Program-made: the position numbers and the translations under genes
Assembly: GCA_028692035.1 (NCBI GenBank)
Contig: JAQUYD010000009.1
Location: 1 to 64,000 of the forward strand
Length of the DNA stretch: 64,000 nt
Reading direction: 5' to 3'
Source of the DNA: Oscillospiraceae bacterium
GTDB lineage: Bacteria; Bacillota; Clostridia; Oscillospirales; Ruminococcaceae
In this document: one piece after another, positions 16,102 through 24,761 of the stretch
Numbering within the stretch: the first letter of the stretch is position 1
Layout: every line of letters starts with the position of its first letter
Notes under the pieces: generated by a model
The model's database searches: none
The model's input: only the letters and a program-made list of their open reading frames with translations
What the model was told of the DNA's origin: nothing

Positions 16102-17142
16102 ATGAAAAAAATTCTTGTGTTGCTGCTTGCAGCAGTCATGTGCCTTGGTCTTGCCGCCTGCGGCAACTCCACAACGCCCACCCCTTCCTCCTCCGTTGAA
16201 CCCGTCAGCACACCGGAGTCCACACCCAGCGAACCGGCTGAGCTGTCTGGGAAGGTAACGGTCTATATGCCGTCTCCTGCTGGGCTTGCAGATCAGATCG
16301 CCGCCGGCTTTAAAGCGGCCACCGGTGTAGAGGTCGAAGTGTTTCAGGGCACTACCGGCGAGATTCTCGCCCGCCTGGAAGCAGAGCAGGCCAATCCCGT
16401 TGCAGATGTTGTGATCCTCGCCTCCTGGTCCGACGGCCTATCGATGAAAAACGACGGCAAAATCATGTCTTATACCCCCGCCAATGCTGACAAGGTCGTG
16501 GACGGCTGGATCGACAGCGATTCTATGTTGTTCGGTTACAGCGCCTCTGCCGTGGGTGTGATTTATAATACTACGGTCATTCCTGAGCTGTCCGCTGACT
16601 GGTCTGAGCTGGGCGGCGAAGCCTATAAAGGTCAGCTCGCCATCCCTGACCCGGAAAAGTCCGGTGCCTGCAAAGATTTTGTGGCAGGCTATGTCAACGC
16701 CAATGGCTGGACGGATTTTGAAGCCATGGCTGCCAACGGCATGACTGTCCCCGGCGCCAACAAAGCCGCTTTGGAGGCTGTCACCACCGGCGAGGTGGGC
16801 ATTCTGGTGGCGGGCGTTGACTACAATGCCTATTCCTCCATCGCCAAGGGCGAACCTCTTGCAATCTACTATCCTGCCGGTGGCACCGTGGTCAATCCCC
16901 GCCCTGCGATGATCCTGAACACGGCGCCCAACGTGGACAACGCCAAAGCCTTCATTGATTATCTGTTCTCTGATGAGGCACAAAAAATGGTTGCCTCCGA
17001 ATATCTGCTTCCCGGCCGCAGCGATGTTCAGTGCGAGGGCCGCACCAATCTTGCCGATATTCCGCAAATCACTTGCGAATGGGATAAGATGATGGCGATC
17101 GCCTCTGAGTCCGCAGCCAAAATCAACGAAATCTGTCAGTAA
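16102..17142 (+). CDS. ABC transporter substrate-binding lipoprotein (family 1)
   Basis: 346 residues. Lipoprotein signal with LGLAAC at Cys20, then a Ser/Thr/Pro-rich linker (about 22-48), then a type 2 periplasmic-binding fold beginning KVTVYMPSPAGLADQIAAGF, as in FbpA/AfuA and 2-aminoethylphosphonate-binding PhnS-like proteins. It tethers to the outer face of the membrane and hands substrate to the permease. The paired Tyr residues that bind Fe(III) in FbpA are not obvious near the C-terminus, so an anion such as a phosphonate is a real alternative. It is co-transcribed with polyphosphate genes. Confidence 0.88.
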   Translation: MKKILVLLLAAVMCLGLAACGNSTTPTPSSSVEPVSTPESTPSEPAELSGKVTVYMPSPAGLADQIAAGFKAATGVEVEVFQGTTGEILARLEAEQANPVADVVILASWSDGLSMKNDGKIMSYTPANADKVVDGWIDSDSMLFGYSASAVGVIYNTTVIPELSADWSELGGEAYKGQLAIPDPEKSGACKDFVAGYVNANGWTDFEAMAANGMTVPGANKAALEAVTTGEVGILVAGVDYNAYSSIAKGEPLAIYYPAGGTVVNPRPAMILNTAPNVDNAKAFIDYLFSDEAQKMVASEYLLPGRSDVQCEGRTNLADIPQITCEWDKMMAIASESAAKINEICQ

Positions 17143-17156
17143 GTGGGGAGGACCCA

Positions 17157-18821
17157 ATGAGACCAATCAGTTTGAAGAAACGCGCGCCGGTTCTGATTTT
17201 AATTGCCATCCTTTTCTTCCTGATTGTCTGCCCCTTGATCATGATCTTTACCAAGGCGGTCATCATCGATGGCCGCCTTGACTTCAGTTCGGCATGGCAG
17301 ACGCTCAGTGAGAACAAAAATGCAGTGATGATCGGCAACTCCTTACTGCTCTCCACCCTTGTTGTGCTGCTTTCGACCGTCATTGCAACGCCCCTGGCCT
17401 ATCTGTTCTCCCGCACAAAGTTTGCCAGATACCGGTTTTTTGATATCGTTTTCATGATCCCTTTCATGACGCCGCCCTATATTGCCTCTATGGGATGGAT
17501 TCTGTTTGTGCAAAAGCGCGGGCTTTTGCAGCAGCTTTTGCCCTGTATGGAAGGGAGCGAAAACTGGTTTTTCACTTTGGGCGGCCTTGCGCTGGTCATG
17601 AGCCTGCATGTGTTCCCATTCATGCTGACGATTCTGAAAAATGCTATGCTGAATATCCCCACCAGCCTTGAGGAATCCGGCGCTGTTTTCGGGGCCGGAT
17701 TTGGGCGCAGGCTGCAACGCATTTTCATGCCGCTGCTGGGTGGCAATTATGCCATCGGCGCGCTGCTGGTGTTTGTGAAAACCCTCTCTGAATACGGCAC
17801 GCCGGCGACCTTGGGCAAACGTATCGGCTTTGAAGTGTTTACCACTGAGATCCACCGTTACGCCACCATCGCTCCCATCGATTTTGGATCTTCGGCGACG
17901 CTCTCCTCTGTGCTGATCGGTATCTGCTTGTGCATGTGGATGCTGCAAAACTACATCACAACGCGAAAAAGCTATAACCTTGTGAGTGGAAAAGGCGCCC
18001 GTTCCATCCAGCAAAAATTGTCCGCTCCTGCAACGGCACTGGGATGGTTTTTCATCGTACTTGTTTTGTTTGTCGCCGTCGTCATCCCTTATTTTTCTGT
18101 GATCTCCACCTCGCTGATCCATCTGCGGGGGTACGGCTTTGCCGCTGGGAATTTTACGCTCCAGCATTACATCGATCTTTTCACGGAAAATACGAAAGGC
18201 GTCAGCGCACTGAAAAATAGTCTGTTCCTTGCCGTTTCTTCGGCCACCATCTGTGCTGTGCTTGGCACGCTGATCGTATTGGCCGTCCGCAATTCAAAAT
18301 CGCGCCTGCGCAAGCCGCTCGAGGCCATGAGCCTGTTGCCAGAAATGCTGCCCAGCATCGTGCTGGTAATCGGCATCATGTTGTTCTGGAATCAGATCTA
18401 CAAAATTTTGCCGCTTTATAACACGCTAGGCATCATGGTCCTTGCATATGTGGTGCTGTTTTTGCCCTATACTGTACAGTATGTCACCTCGTCTTTTACC
18501 CAGATATCCGGCAGCCTGATGGCCGCTGGTCAGGTGTTCGGCGGCTCGGGCGCTTATATTTTCCGGCGGATCACGCTGCCACTGATCCTCAAGGGCGTGG
18601 CCACCGGTTGGATGATGACCTTCATCATTGCTTTCCGGGAGCTTGTCACAGCAAGCCTCATCGCTCCGCCCAACACCCTGGTGGTTTCCACCTATATTGT
18701 GCGGGAGTTTGAGCAGGGTAGCGTATCTGTAGGCATGGCGATGGCGGTTCTCTGCGTGTTGTTTACCACCACAGCACTGCTGATTCTCAACCGCTTTATT
18801 GCAAAGCAGAAAGGGGCTTGA
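17157..18821 (+). CDS. ABC transporter permease, fused two-domain type
   Basis: 554 residues with about 12 membrane segments and two BPD_transp_1 halves (roughly 60-260 and 345-540), the FbpB/PhnU-V architecture in which one chain forms both halves of the channel. Each half has an EAA-like loop: EESGAVFGAGFGRRLQRIFMP and AAGQVFGGSGAYIFRRITLP. RBS GGGGAGGA lies before ATG 17157. It ends one base before the start of the metallo-beta-lactamase gene, so the genes are tightly linked. Confidence 0.92.
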   Translation: MRPISLKKRAPVLILIAILFFLIVCPLIMIFTKAVIIDGRLDFSSAWQTLSENKNAVMIGNSLLLSTLVVLLSTVIATPLAYLFSRTKFARYRFFDIVFMIPFMTPPYIASMGWILFVQKRGLLQQLLPCMEGSENWFFTLGGLALVMSLHVFPFMLTILKNAMLNIPTSLEESGAVFGAGFGRRLQRIFMPLLGGNYAIGALLVFVKTLSEYGTPATLGKRIGFEVFTTEIHRYATIAPIDFGSSATLSSVLIGICLCMWMLQNYITTRKSYNLVSGKGARSIQQKLSAPATALGWFFIVLVLFVAVVIPYFSVISTSLIHLRGYGFAAGNFTLQHYIDLFTENTKGVSALKNSLFLAVSSATICAVLGTLIVLAVRNSKSRLRKPLEAMSLLPEMLPSIVLVIGIMLFWNQIYKILPLYNTLGIMVLAYVVLFLPYTVQYVTSSFTQISGSLMAAGQVFGGSGAYIFRRITLPLILKGVATGWMMTFIIAFRELVTASLIAPPNTLVVSTYIVREFEQGSVSVGMAMAVLCVLFTTTALLILNRFIAKQKGA

Positions 18822-18822
18822 C

Positions 18823-19890
18823 ATGAGGCTGTATATTGCCGGAGGTTGTGGCGAGCACGGGAGAAATTGTTTTTATATGCAGGGGGAAACAATCTGTTTT
18901 CTCGTGGACTGTGGCGTCATGGCGGGAGAATCTGGCGGCGGTTACCCCCGGCTTTCCCAGGAACAGATTCATTCGCTGGACTGCGTTTTTCTAACCCACT
19001 CCCACGCCGACCATACGGGTGCGCTGCCATGGCTGCTCCAAAACGGCTTCTGCGGACCGGTTATCGCGACTCAAGATACCATGATTCAGCTCTCCCCTAT
19101 TCTCCCAGAGGCGGTTCCCCTCGAATCTATCTGTCCGGGCGGAAGCGGGTGTTTTCGCAATTTGAAGGTCGAATGGGGCCGAAGCGGCCACTGTGCAGGC
19201 AGCGTTTGGTATCGTTTTACGGAAAATGAAAAGACCATCTTGTTTTCCGGAGATTACACAGAGGATACGCTGGTGTATCCATGTGACGCGCTGCGGGGCA
19301 AAACAGCTGACCTTGCGGTACTGGACTGTGCCTACGGAAAAGACGAAACGCCGTTTGCCATTTCCTGTGACGCGCTGGTCAGTCAGGTGGCGGTGCTACT
19401 GAAAAAATACAAGCTTCTGCTATTTCCCGTCCCCAAATACGGGCGCGGCCTAGAGCTGCGCAAACTTTTTGCAGACGCTGACCTGAAAACAGAATTTTAC
19501 GGCGACGCGTTGTTTTTAAAAAACCTGAACCGCGTCTCGGAAGATCCTTTTTGGTATACAGCACAAGGCGCAAAATGGTGCACCGCTGCGCCTTACAGCG
19601 GCCAAAAAGCGGGGATCGTGTTTATCAGCGACCCGCAGCTGCGTACGCCCGAGGCCAAAGGGCTGGCTGATGCGGCGCTTGCGCTGGGCGGCCATGGGGT
19701 GATGACCGGTACCGTGGAAAACGGCACCCTCAGCGAGCGGCTGATCCAGCAAGGGCAAATGACGATTGCGCGCTATCCGGTGCATTTAAACTGGGCACAA
19801 TACAGCGCTCTTGCCGCGCGCAACCAGTTCAAGCAGATCATTCCTTACCATACAGGCGTGTTTTCCGCGCCGTCAACAATTGCGTTTTGA
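18823..19890 (+). CDS. Metallo-beta-lactamase-fold hydrolase, RNase J/beta-CASP-like
   Basis: 355 residues from ATG 18823 (AAAGGGG upstream). The zinc motif HSHADH is at residues 59-64; the later GHCAGSVWY, FSGDYTED and a C-terminal PYHTG supply the remaining ligands in the beta-CASP order. This suggests a phosphodiesterase or nuclease, not an antibiotic beta-lactamase. It sits between an importer and the polyphosphate genes, so a role in freeing phosphate from a phosphate ester is plausible (compare PhnP in phosphonate operons), but an RNA substrate cannot be excluded. Confidence 0.75.
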   Translation: MRLYIAGGCGEHGRNCFYMQGETICFLVDCGVMAGESGGGYPRLSQEQIHSLDCVFLTHSHADHTGALPWLLQNGFCGPVIATQDTMIQLSPILPEAVPLESICPGGSGCFRNLKVEWGRSGHCAGSVWYRFTENEKTILFSGDYTEDTLVYPCDALRGKTADLAVLDCAYGKDETPFAISCDALVSQVAVLLKKYKLLLFPVPKYGRGLELRKLFADADLKTEFYGDALFLKNLNRVSEDPFWYTAQGAKWCTAAPYSGQKAGIVFISDPQLRTPEAKGLADAALALGGHGVMTGTVENGTLSERLIQQGQMTIARYPVHLNWAQYSALAARNQFKQIIPYHTGVFSAPSTIAF

Positions 19891-19905
19891 CGCAGAGGGA
19901 GAAAA

Positions 19906-20841
19906 ATGAAGCAAGCAATTATCGATATCGGCTCCAACTCCATGCGGCTGACGCTGTATGAAGTTAATGGAGCAAAATTCAAGATATTTTTTAAGGAAAA
20001 AATTATGGCAGGACTTGCCGGCTATATAGAAAACGGCGTATTATCCGCCGAGGGGATCGAGTGCGCCTACACCGGGCTGCTGGATTTTCGAGAGATGCTG
20101 GAGACTCTCGGCATCGAACGTGTGGCGATCTTCGCCACCGCGTCTTTGCGAAACATCAAGAATACGCAGGAGGCGGTTACTGCAATCAAGGTTGCCACCG
20201 GATACACCGTGGAGGTCATCGGCGGCGAAGAGGAGGCCAGCTTTGGTTATTTGGGTGCCATGCTGGAAATCAACCTGCCAGATGGCGTATTTGTCGACAT
20301 CGGCGGCGCCAGTACCGAGATCGTGCCTTTTGAAAATGGCCAAATGCTTGCCGCCGCCAGCTTTGAAGTGGGCTCGTTGAGCCTGTACCGGGAATGCGTC
20401 AAAAACATCCTGCCCGGCGGCGGATCGCTGAAACGGATACGGAAAACCATTGCAGAAAAAATCGATCAGAAGAGCTTTTTCCCCTTTGCTAAGCAATCCC
20501 CGCTTGTGTGCGTCGGTGGAACTGCCCGGGCCGCCTTGAAACTCGCACGAAAGCTGTACGACCTGCCCATAGGCTGCCACAGCGTATCGCGAGAGCAATT
20601 GGAAAGCTTGTGTGCGTTGCTCTACCGAGGCGATCGTACGGCCACAGAACTCGTATTGAAGCTGGTGCCGGATCGGATTCATACCCTGATTCCCGGCATG
20701 ATGATTTTGCAGCATATCTGCGCGCTTTTTCAAGCGGACGAGGTTATTGTAAGCAAGTACGGTGTAAGGGAGGGATATCTATGCCGAAAGATTATCCAAT
20801 TGGAACAGAATATTACGCCTACACCCAAAACCGAGAATTAA
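19906..20841 (+). CDS. Ppx/GppA-family exopolyphosphatase/pppGpp phosphatase
   Basis: 311 residues. ASKHA-fold phosphatase: the N-terminal IIDIGSNSMRLTLYEV is the phosphate-1 motif, VIGGEEEASFGYLGA and GVFVDIGGASTEIVPF give the catalytic Glu and phosphate-2 region, and CVGGTARA the adenosine region. At about 310 residues it is the short form, lacking the C-terminal HD domain of E. coli Ppx. It removes terminal phosphate from polyphosphate (or from pppGpp). It overlaps the start of the kinase gene by 61 bases. Confidence 0.9.
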   Translation: MKQAIIDIGSNSMRLTLYEVNGAKFKIFFKEKIMAGLAGYIENGVLSAEGIECAYTGLLDFREMLETLGIERVAIFATASLRNIKNTQEAVTAIKVATGYTVEVIGGEEEASFGYLGAMLEINLPDGVFVDIGGASTEIVPFENGQMLAAASFEVGSLSLYRECVKNILPGGGSLKRIRKTIAEKIDQKSFFPFAKQSPLVCVGGTARAALKLARKLYDLPIGCHSVSREQLESLCALLYRGDRTATELVLKLVPDRIHTLIPGMMILQHICALFQADEVIVSKYGVREGYLCRKIIQLEQNITPTPKTEN

Positions 20842-22928
20842 GCTGGCTTCGCTTCAACCAGAGAGTACTGGAGGAGGCCGACGACCGAACAAATCCGGTT
20901 TTGGAGCGGTTGAAATTTGTTTCTATCTTTTCCAGCAATTTGGACGAGTTTTTTATGGTCCGTGTTGGCAGCCTTTTTGACGTATCGCTCATGTCCCCCT
21001 CGGAAATCGACAGCAAAAGCGGCATGACGCCCGCCCAGCAGCTGGACCGAGTCTATCGAACTGTCTCCGGCCTGATCGAGTTGAAAAAACAAATTTACGC
21101 ATCCGTCGTTTCCGATCTCTCTAAGCAGAGGATCTCGGATCTCCAGCCCTCTGAGCTGAGCGCCTCCGAGCAGAAGTTTATCAACCGCTATGTTCAATCG
21201 AATATCCTTCCGATCCTTTCTCCCATCATCATTGGAAGCCATCATCCGGTTCCGCATCTGACCAACAAAAGCCTGTACATATCGGCCTTGTTAAAAGATA
21301 AAAAAGGAAAGTACTCCGTCGGTTTCGTTCCGGTTCCGGAGTCTTTGCCGCCGTATGTGAAACTGCCTGGGCCGGAACTCCGGTTTCTGCGCACGGAAAA
21401 CATTGTCCTCCAGTGGGCGCCCACACTGTTTGGGTCCTATCAAGCGACGGAAACCTGTGTTCTTTGCGTGACGCGCAACGCCGACCTCAGCTTTGACGAA
21501 GAAAAGTTTGAAGACAATGAGGACGATTTCCGCGCCCGGGTGACCAAGCTGCTAAAAAAACGGGACAGTCTTTCTGTGGTGCGTCTGGAATTGAACCAGG
21601 AAGTGTCCGATGCCTTTCTTGAAAAATTGACTAGCCTGATTCCTGTGGAAAACCGGCAGATCTATTTTGACTCCTGCCCGCTCAATATGAAATACGTCTT
21701 TCAGCTGGCTGGAGAACTGCCTGAGGAAAAAGCGGACCCACTGCTGTATGTTCCCTACCAGGCAAGATGGCCAGAGGATATCAGCCGGGAAATCGGCATG
21801 ATTGAGCAGATTCAGCAGAAGGATAAGCTTCTGTTCTATCCATTCGATTCTGTCGAACCGTTCCTGCGTCTTTTGAGCGAGGCGGCAGAACGCCCCGACG
21901 TGATTTCCATCAAAATCACCATTTACCGCCTTGCCTCCTCGTCAAAGATTGCCCGGATCCTGTGCCGGGCCGCCGAAAACGGCAAGGAGGTCATTGTGCT
22001 GATGGAGCTGCGCGCCCGCTTTGACGAAGCGAACAATGTGGCGTGGTCAAAGCTGCTGGAGGATGCAGGTTGCCAGGTGGTATACGGCATTGAGGATTTC
22101 AAATGCCATAGCAAAATCTGCCTTATTACCCTGCGCGGCCGTGGCAAGCTCAACTACATCACGCAAATCGGGACCGGCAACTACAATGAAAAGACCAACG
22201 CCATGTACACAGATTTGACTGTCATGACCGCTTCCGAGGCCATCGGCGAGGACGGCGCCGCTTTTTTTCGCAATATGCTGATCAACAACCTGGAGGGCGA
22301 ATATTCCCAGCTGCTGGTATCGCCCAATGGGATCAAAGCCAAATTGTACACGCTGATCGACGAGCAGATTGCAAAGGGCTCCCAAGGCTATGTCTGCATC
22401 AAGGCCAACTCCGTTGCCGAGCGCGGGGTGATCGACAAACTGATGGCAGCGTCCCGCGCAGGCGTACATATCCAGCTCATCATCCGTGGGATCTGCTGTA
22501 TTTTGCCGGGCGTGCAGACCTTCACGGACAACATCGAGGTCACCAGCATTGTCGGACGCTTTCTTGAGCATGCGCGGATTTACTGCTTTGGGAAAGGCTC
22601 GGAGGCAACGTTCTATATCTCTTCAGCGGATTTGATGACGCGCAATCTCGCCCGCCGCGTGGAAATCGCCTGCCCCATCCAGGATCCTGATCTACGGGAG
22701 CAATTAGAGCAGATTCTTTCCTGCCAGCTTCGGGATAACCAGAAGGCGAGCTTGATGATGCCCGACGGCGTATATGAGCGGAAATCAAGTCAAACGCCGA
22801 TGGGATTTGACTGTCAAAGGCAGTTTATGGCGATGTCGCTGCATAAGCCCGCAACGTATGCCCCTGTGAAGCAACGGACATTTGAGCGGATCCGCGCTTT
22901 CTTTCACCGCATTTTAGGCGGACGGTGA
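20781..22928 (+). CDS. ppk1: Polyphosphate kinase 1
   Basis: 715 residues from ATG 20781 (GGGAGGG upstream); a longer frame to 20508 lies inside the phosphatase gene and is rejected. The N-terminus YTQNRELSWLRFNQRVLEEA and FFMVRVGSL are the classic PPK1 N and head domains. ARFDEANNVAWSKLLEDAG, CHSKICLI (the phosphorylated-histidine region) and GTGNYNEKTNAMYTDLT are the PLD-like catalytic core. It makes polyphosphate from ATP reversibly. The overlapping phosphatase and kinase genes let the cell set polyphosphate level from one transcript, together with the upstream importer. Confidence 0.95.
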   Translation: MPKDYPIGTEYYAYTQNRELSWLRFNQRVLEEADDRTNPVLERLKFVSIFSSNLDEFFMVRVGSLFDVSLMSPSEIDSKSGMTPAQQLDRVYRTVSGLIELKKQIYASVVSDLSKQRISDLQPSELSASEQKFINRYVQSNILPILSPIIIGSHHPVPHLTNKSLYISALLKDKKGKYSVGFVPVPESLPPYVKLPGPELRFLRTENIVLQWAPTLFGSYQATETCVLCVTRNADLSFDEEKFEDNEDDFRARVTKLLKKRDSLSVVRLELNQEVSDAFLEKLTSLIPVENRQIYFDSCPLNMKYVFQLAGELPEEKADPLLYVPYQARWPEDISREIGMIEQIQQKDKLLFYPFDSVEPFLRLLSEAAERPDVISIKITIYRLASSSKIARILCRAAENGKEVIVLMELRARFDEANNVAWSKLLEDAGCQVVYGIEDFKCHSKICLITLRGRGKLNYITQIGTGNYNEKTNAMYTDLTVMTASEAIGEDGAAFFRNMLINNLEGEYSQLLVSPNGIKAKLYTLIDEQIAKGSQGYVCIKANSVAERGVIDKLMAASRAGVHIQLIIRGICCILPGVQTFTDNIEVTSIVGRFLEHARIYCFGKGSEATFYISSADLMTRNLARRVEIACPIQDPDLREQLEQILSCQLRDNQKASLMMPDGVYERKSSQTPMGFDCQRQFMAMSLHKPATYAPVKQRTFERIRAFFHRILGGR

Positions 22929-22962
22929 TCGTCAATCTGCGCCGCAAAAAAGGCAGAAAAAG

Positions 22963-23008
22963 AAAAGGCATCGAAACAGATGATGGTATCTGTTCCGATG
23001 CCTTTTTT
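22963..23008 (+). terminator. Rho-independent terminator after ppk1
   Basis: A long stem AAAAGGCATCG…AACAGAT / ATCTGTT…CGATGCCTTTT with a one-base irregularity and loop GATGGT, ending in TTTTTT, lies 35 bases past the stop. Confidence 0.85.
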
Positions 23009-23112
23009 CGGAGATGAACGCATTTAAAAACTATGGGTGCTTTTGAGAGGCGCATTCCCTTGGTCCATGCGCCATATCATTGTGGAAACCATAGCGCGGG
23101 GGACTATGGGGG

Positions 23113-23374
23113 TCAAAGGCCATACCAGCTGTGCCGATCGTCAATCCGTTTTGGAATACGAACATCACATCTTAAAAACCAATCCGCTTTCAAAATCGCG
23201 GTAAAGGCGTTTTCAAAGCCCATGCTGGGGTTTGTCTTGCCGCTCCACCCTGCGTAGAGGGTCGCGTTTCCCGTCGGTGTAATAGAGGATACTTTATTCG
23301 TTTGGCCCGCGTCGGCAACGATACCATAACCATATACAGACCATGGCAAACGAAAACAATCGCTTCATTTTCAT
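23113..23374 (-). pseudogene. Possible frameshifted small secreted-protein gene
   Basis: A good RBS (GGAGGGAAACAAC) precedes ATG 23374, giving MKMKRLFSFAMVC, a start like a signal peptide, but that frame stops at 23294. A different frame continues GYGIVADAGQTNKVSSITPTGNATLYAGWSGKTNP to 23113. A frameshift near 23330 would join them. No family was recognised. Besides this, 23009-23466 shows no gene. Confidence 0.3.
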
Positions 23375-23466
23375 GTTGTTTCCCTCCTGATCTTCTATGG
23401 CTTTTGCCGCGCTTCACGCATACATAGGCCGAATACATAAAATAAAAACCAGCCACAGGCTGGTTT

Positions 23467-23694
23467 TTATTTTTCCTTCAGTTTTCTCTTTTCCGTAATC
23501 AAGCCGGCGATGTAGTCCAATGAAACATTGTAAAATTTTGCCAAAGCTACCAAATGCCGCAACGGGATTTCATTTTGGCCATTTTCATAACGGGAATAGA
23601 CCTGCTGGGTCGTTTTCAGCAAGCTCGCAATCTGTACCTGCCGCAAATCATGATCTTCACGCAGATCTCTGATAATTTCGTAATATGGTTTCAT
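23467..23694 (-). CDS. Small XRE-family DNA-binding protein
   Basis: 75 residues, essentially one helix-turn-helix domain: RQVQIASLLKTTQQVYSRYENGQNEIP is the DNA-binding unit, followed by LVALAKFYNVSLDYIAGL. Dozens of such stand-alone Cro-like proteins are found in Clostridia. Upstream of it (23747-23785) lie two direct repeats, and -10-like TATAAT (leftward) is near 23716-23721. It may repress itself. Confidence 0.85.
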   Translation of the reverse strand: MKPYYEIIRDLREDHDLRQVQIASLLKTTQQVYSRYENGQNEIPLRHLVALAKFYNVSLDYIAGLITEKRKLKEK

Positions 23695-23746
23695 ACGAAT
23701 CCCCCAAGCTGGGCCATTATACTCTCAAAATCATTCTAGACTACAC

Positions 23747-23785
23747 TAAATATGATGTATTGACATTACGCCAAATATGGTGTAT
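23747..23785. repeat. Two 14-base direct repeats between XRE genes
   Basis: TAAATATGATGTAT (23747-23760) and CAAATATGGTGTAT (23772-23785) match at 12 of 14 positions and start 25 bases apart (about 2.4 helical turns). They lie between two XRE genes and abut the end of the upstream one. Likely binding sites for one of the two regulators. Confidence 0.5.
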
Positions 23786-23786
23786 C

Positions 23787-24125
23787 CTATTTTTGGTTAG
23801 GATCCTTTCCGCAATTTTTTACAAAAATCTTCAAAATAATTTCTACATCCTGTAGCTGCCGTTGGTTAAGCCCCTGCAATATATCCCCAATGCTGTCCTC
23901 CCCCGCGCGTGAAAGGTTTGGAAGCAGAATGTAGTTGGGGCTCACCTCTAAAATGTCGCAAAGCGAAAGCAGCGTTTGGATTGATAATCCCGCGTTGCCA
24001 CACTCAATTTGACTGAGAAACTTTTCTCCGATGTTCGCTTTTGCCGAGACATAATCTTGCGTATAACGCTTCGCTTTTCTCGCTGTCTTGATCCGCTGTC
24101 CGATCAGCCAGGTATCATACACCAT
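23787..24125 (-). CDS. XRE-family regulator
   Basis: 112 residues. Helix-turn-helix at about 15-70 (KRYTQDYVSAKANIGEKFLSQIECGNAGLS), then LLSLCDILEVSPNYILLP, and a helical tail of about 40 residues (LNQRQLQDVEIILKIFVKNC) for dimerisation. It has the same direction as the next small XRE gene and is divergent from the 75-residue unknown at 24275, which it may regulate. Confidence 0.85.
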   Translation of the reverse strand: MVYDTWLIGQRIKTARKAKRYTQDYVSAKANIGEKFLSQIECGNAGLSIQTLLSLCDILEVSPNYILLPNLSRAGEDSIGDILQGLNQRQLQDVEIILKIFVKNCGKDPNQK

Positions 24126-24204
24126 AAATCAGCCCCCTACTTATAGAGTAGTGATTTCATCTGGAAAAAAAACTATATAAAAATTGGAAAGTATTTCTTA
24201 CAAC

Positions 24205-24233
24205 TTGATTTCTTGACAGCTTTTCTCTATAAT
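24205..24233 (+). promoter_or_regulatory. Promoter of the 75-residue gene
   Basis: TTGATT (24205-24210), a 17-base spacer and TATAAT (24228-24233). A closer TTGACA at 24213 is only 9 bases from the -10 and cannot be its -35. Confidence 0.6.
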
Positions 24234-24274
24234 GAAATAGATCCGTAGTATATTGTCGAACAAAGTGAGGATAT

Positions 24275-24502
24275 ATGGACATCTACAATTATTTTTCCGC
24301 AAAATTAAATTGTTATGAATCCGATCTCCGCACCAATCCAGAACTCCGCTGGATCCCGGCGATGATTCTCAGCGTTCCAGAGGAAGCATTCTCGTTGGAA
24401 AGTTGGGACGCCTTTTTGTCGTACGTTTTTTCCACCCCTCTCCACTTTTCCAGTGTCGACGCGGCAAAAGCGTATCTAATCGAAAAGAAAGCGGACTGTT
24501 AA
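24275..24502 (+). CDS. Small hypothetical protein, 75 residues
   Basis: Not recognised. MDIYNYFSAKLNCYESDL… is acidic and helical with several aromatic residues and no membrane segment. GTGAGGATAT precedes ATG 24275. It has its own good promoter and terminator and is divergent from an XRE regulator, an arrangement seen in small regulated loci such as toxin-antitoxin or phage-derived modules, but nothing in the sequence fixes a function. Confidence 0.55.
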   Translation: MDIYNYFSAKLNCYESDLRTNPELRWIPAMILSVPEEAFSLESWDAFLSYVFSTPLHFSSVDAAKAYLIEKKADC

Positions 24503-24542
24503 TCGCATTCGTTTGTTTTCCCCTCGCAGGGTTGAACAATCA

Positions 24543-24573
24543 AAAAAAGAGCTGGTTTCTTCCAGCTCTTTTT
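24543..24573 (+). terminator. Rho-independent terminator
   Basis: AAAAAGAGCTGG / CCAGCTCTTTTT with a 6-base loop, about 40 bases past the stop of the 75-residue gene. It could act in both directions. Confidence 0.85.
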
Positions 24574-24761
24574 ATTTTGCCATTTTTCGCCTGATTCTTC
24601 CCTTTTTCGTCAAAAAAAGATATACTGGTTCTATAGACTCATTTTTCCATCTCTCTTTTTGGAATACCTAAAAATTTCTTCCGATACTCCGGCCATTTTT
24701 GCACATACTATTTCCGAAATCGCATTGCTGATTTCACAATAACCATTCACGGAGGTTTATT

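Noticed and set aside
16438..17166. A 242-codon minus-strand frame opposite the ABC binding protein
   Set aside because: Gly/His-rich antisense shadow; the plus-strand lipoprotein is unmistakable.
20508..20780. Longer N-terminus for polyphosphate kinase
   Set aside because: It lies inside the phosphatase gene in another frame; the RBS and family start are at 20781.
24213..24218. TTGACA as -35 for the 75-residue gene
   Set aside because: Only 9 bases from TATAAT; TTGATT at 24205 gives the correct 17-base spacing.
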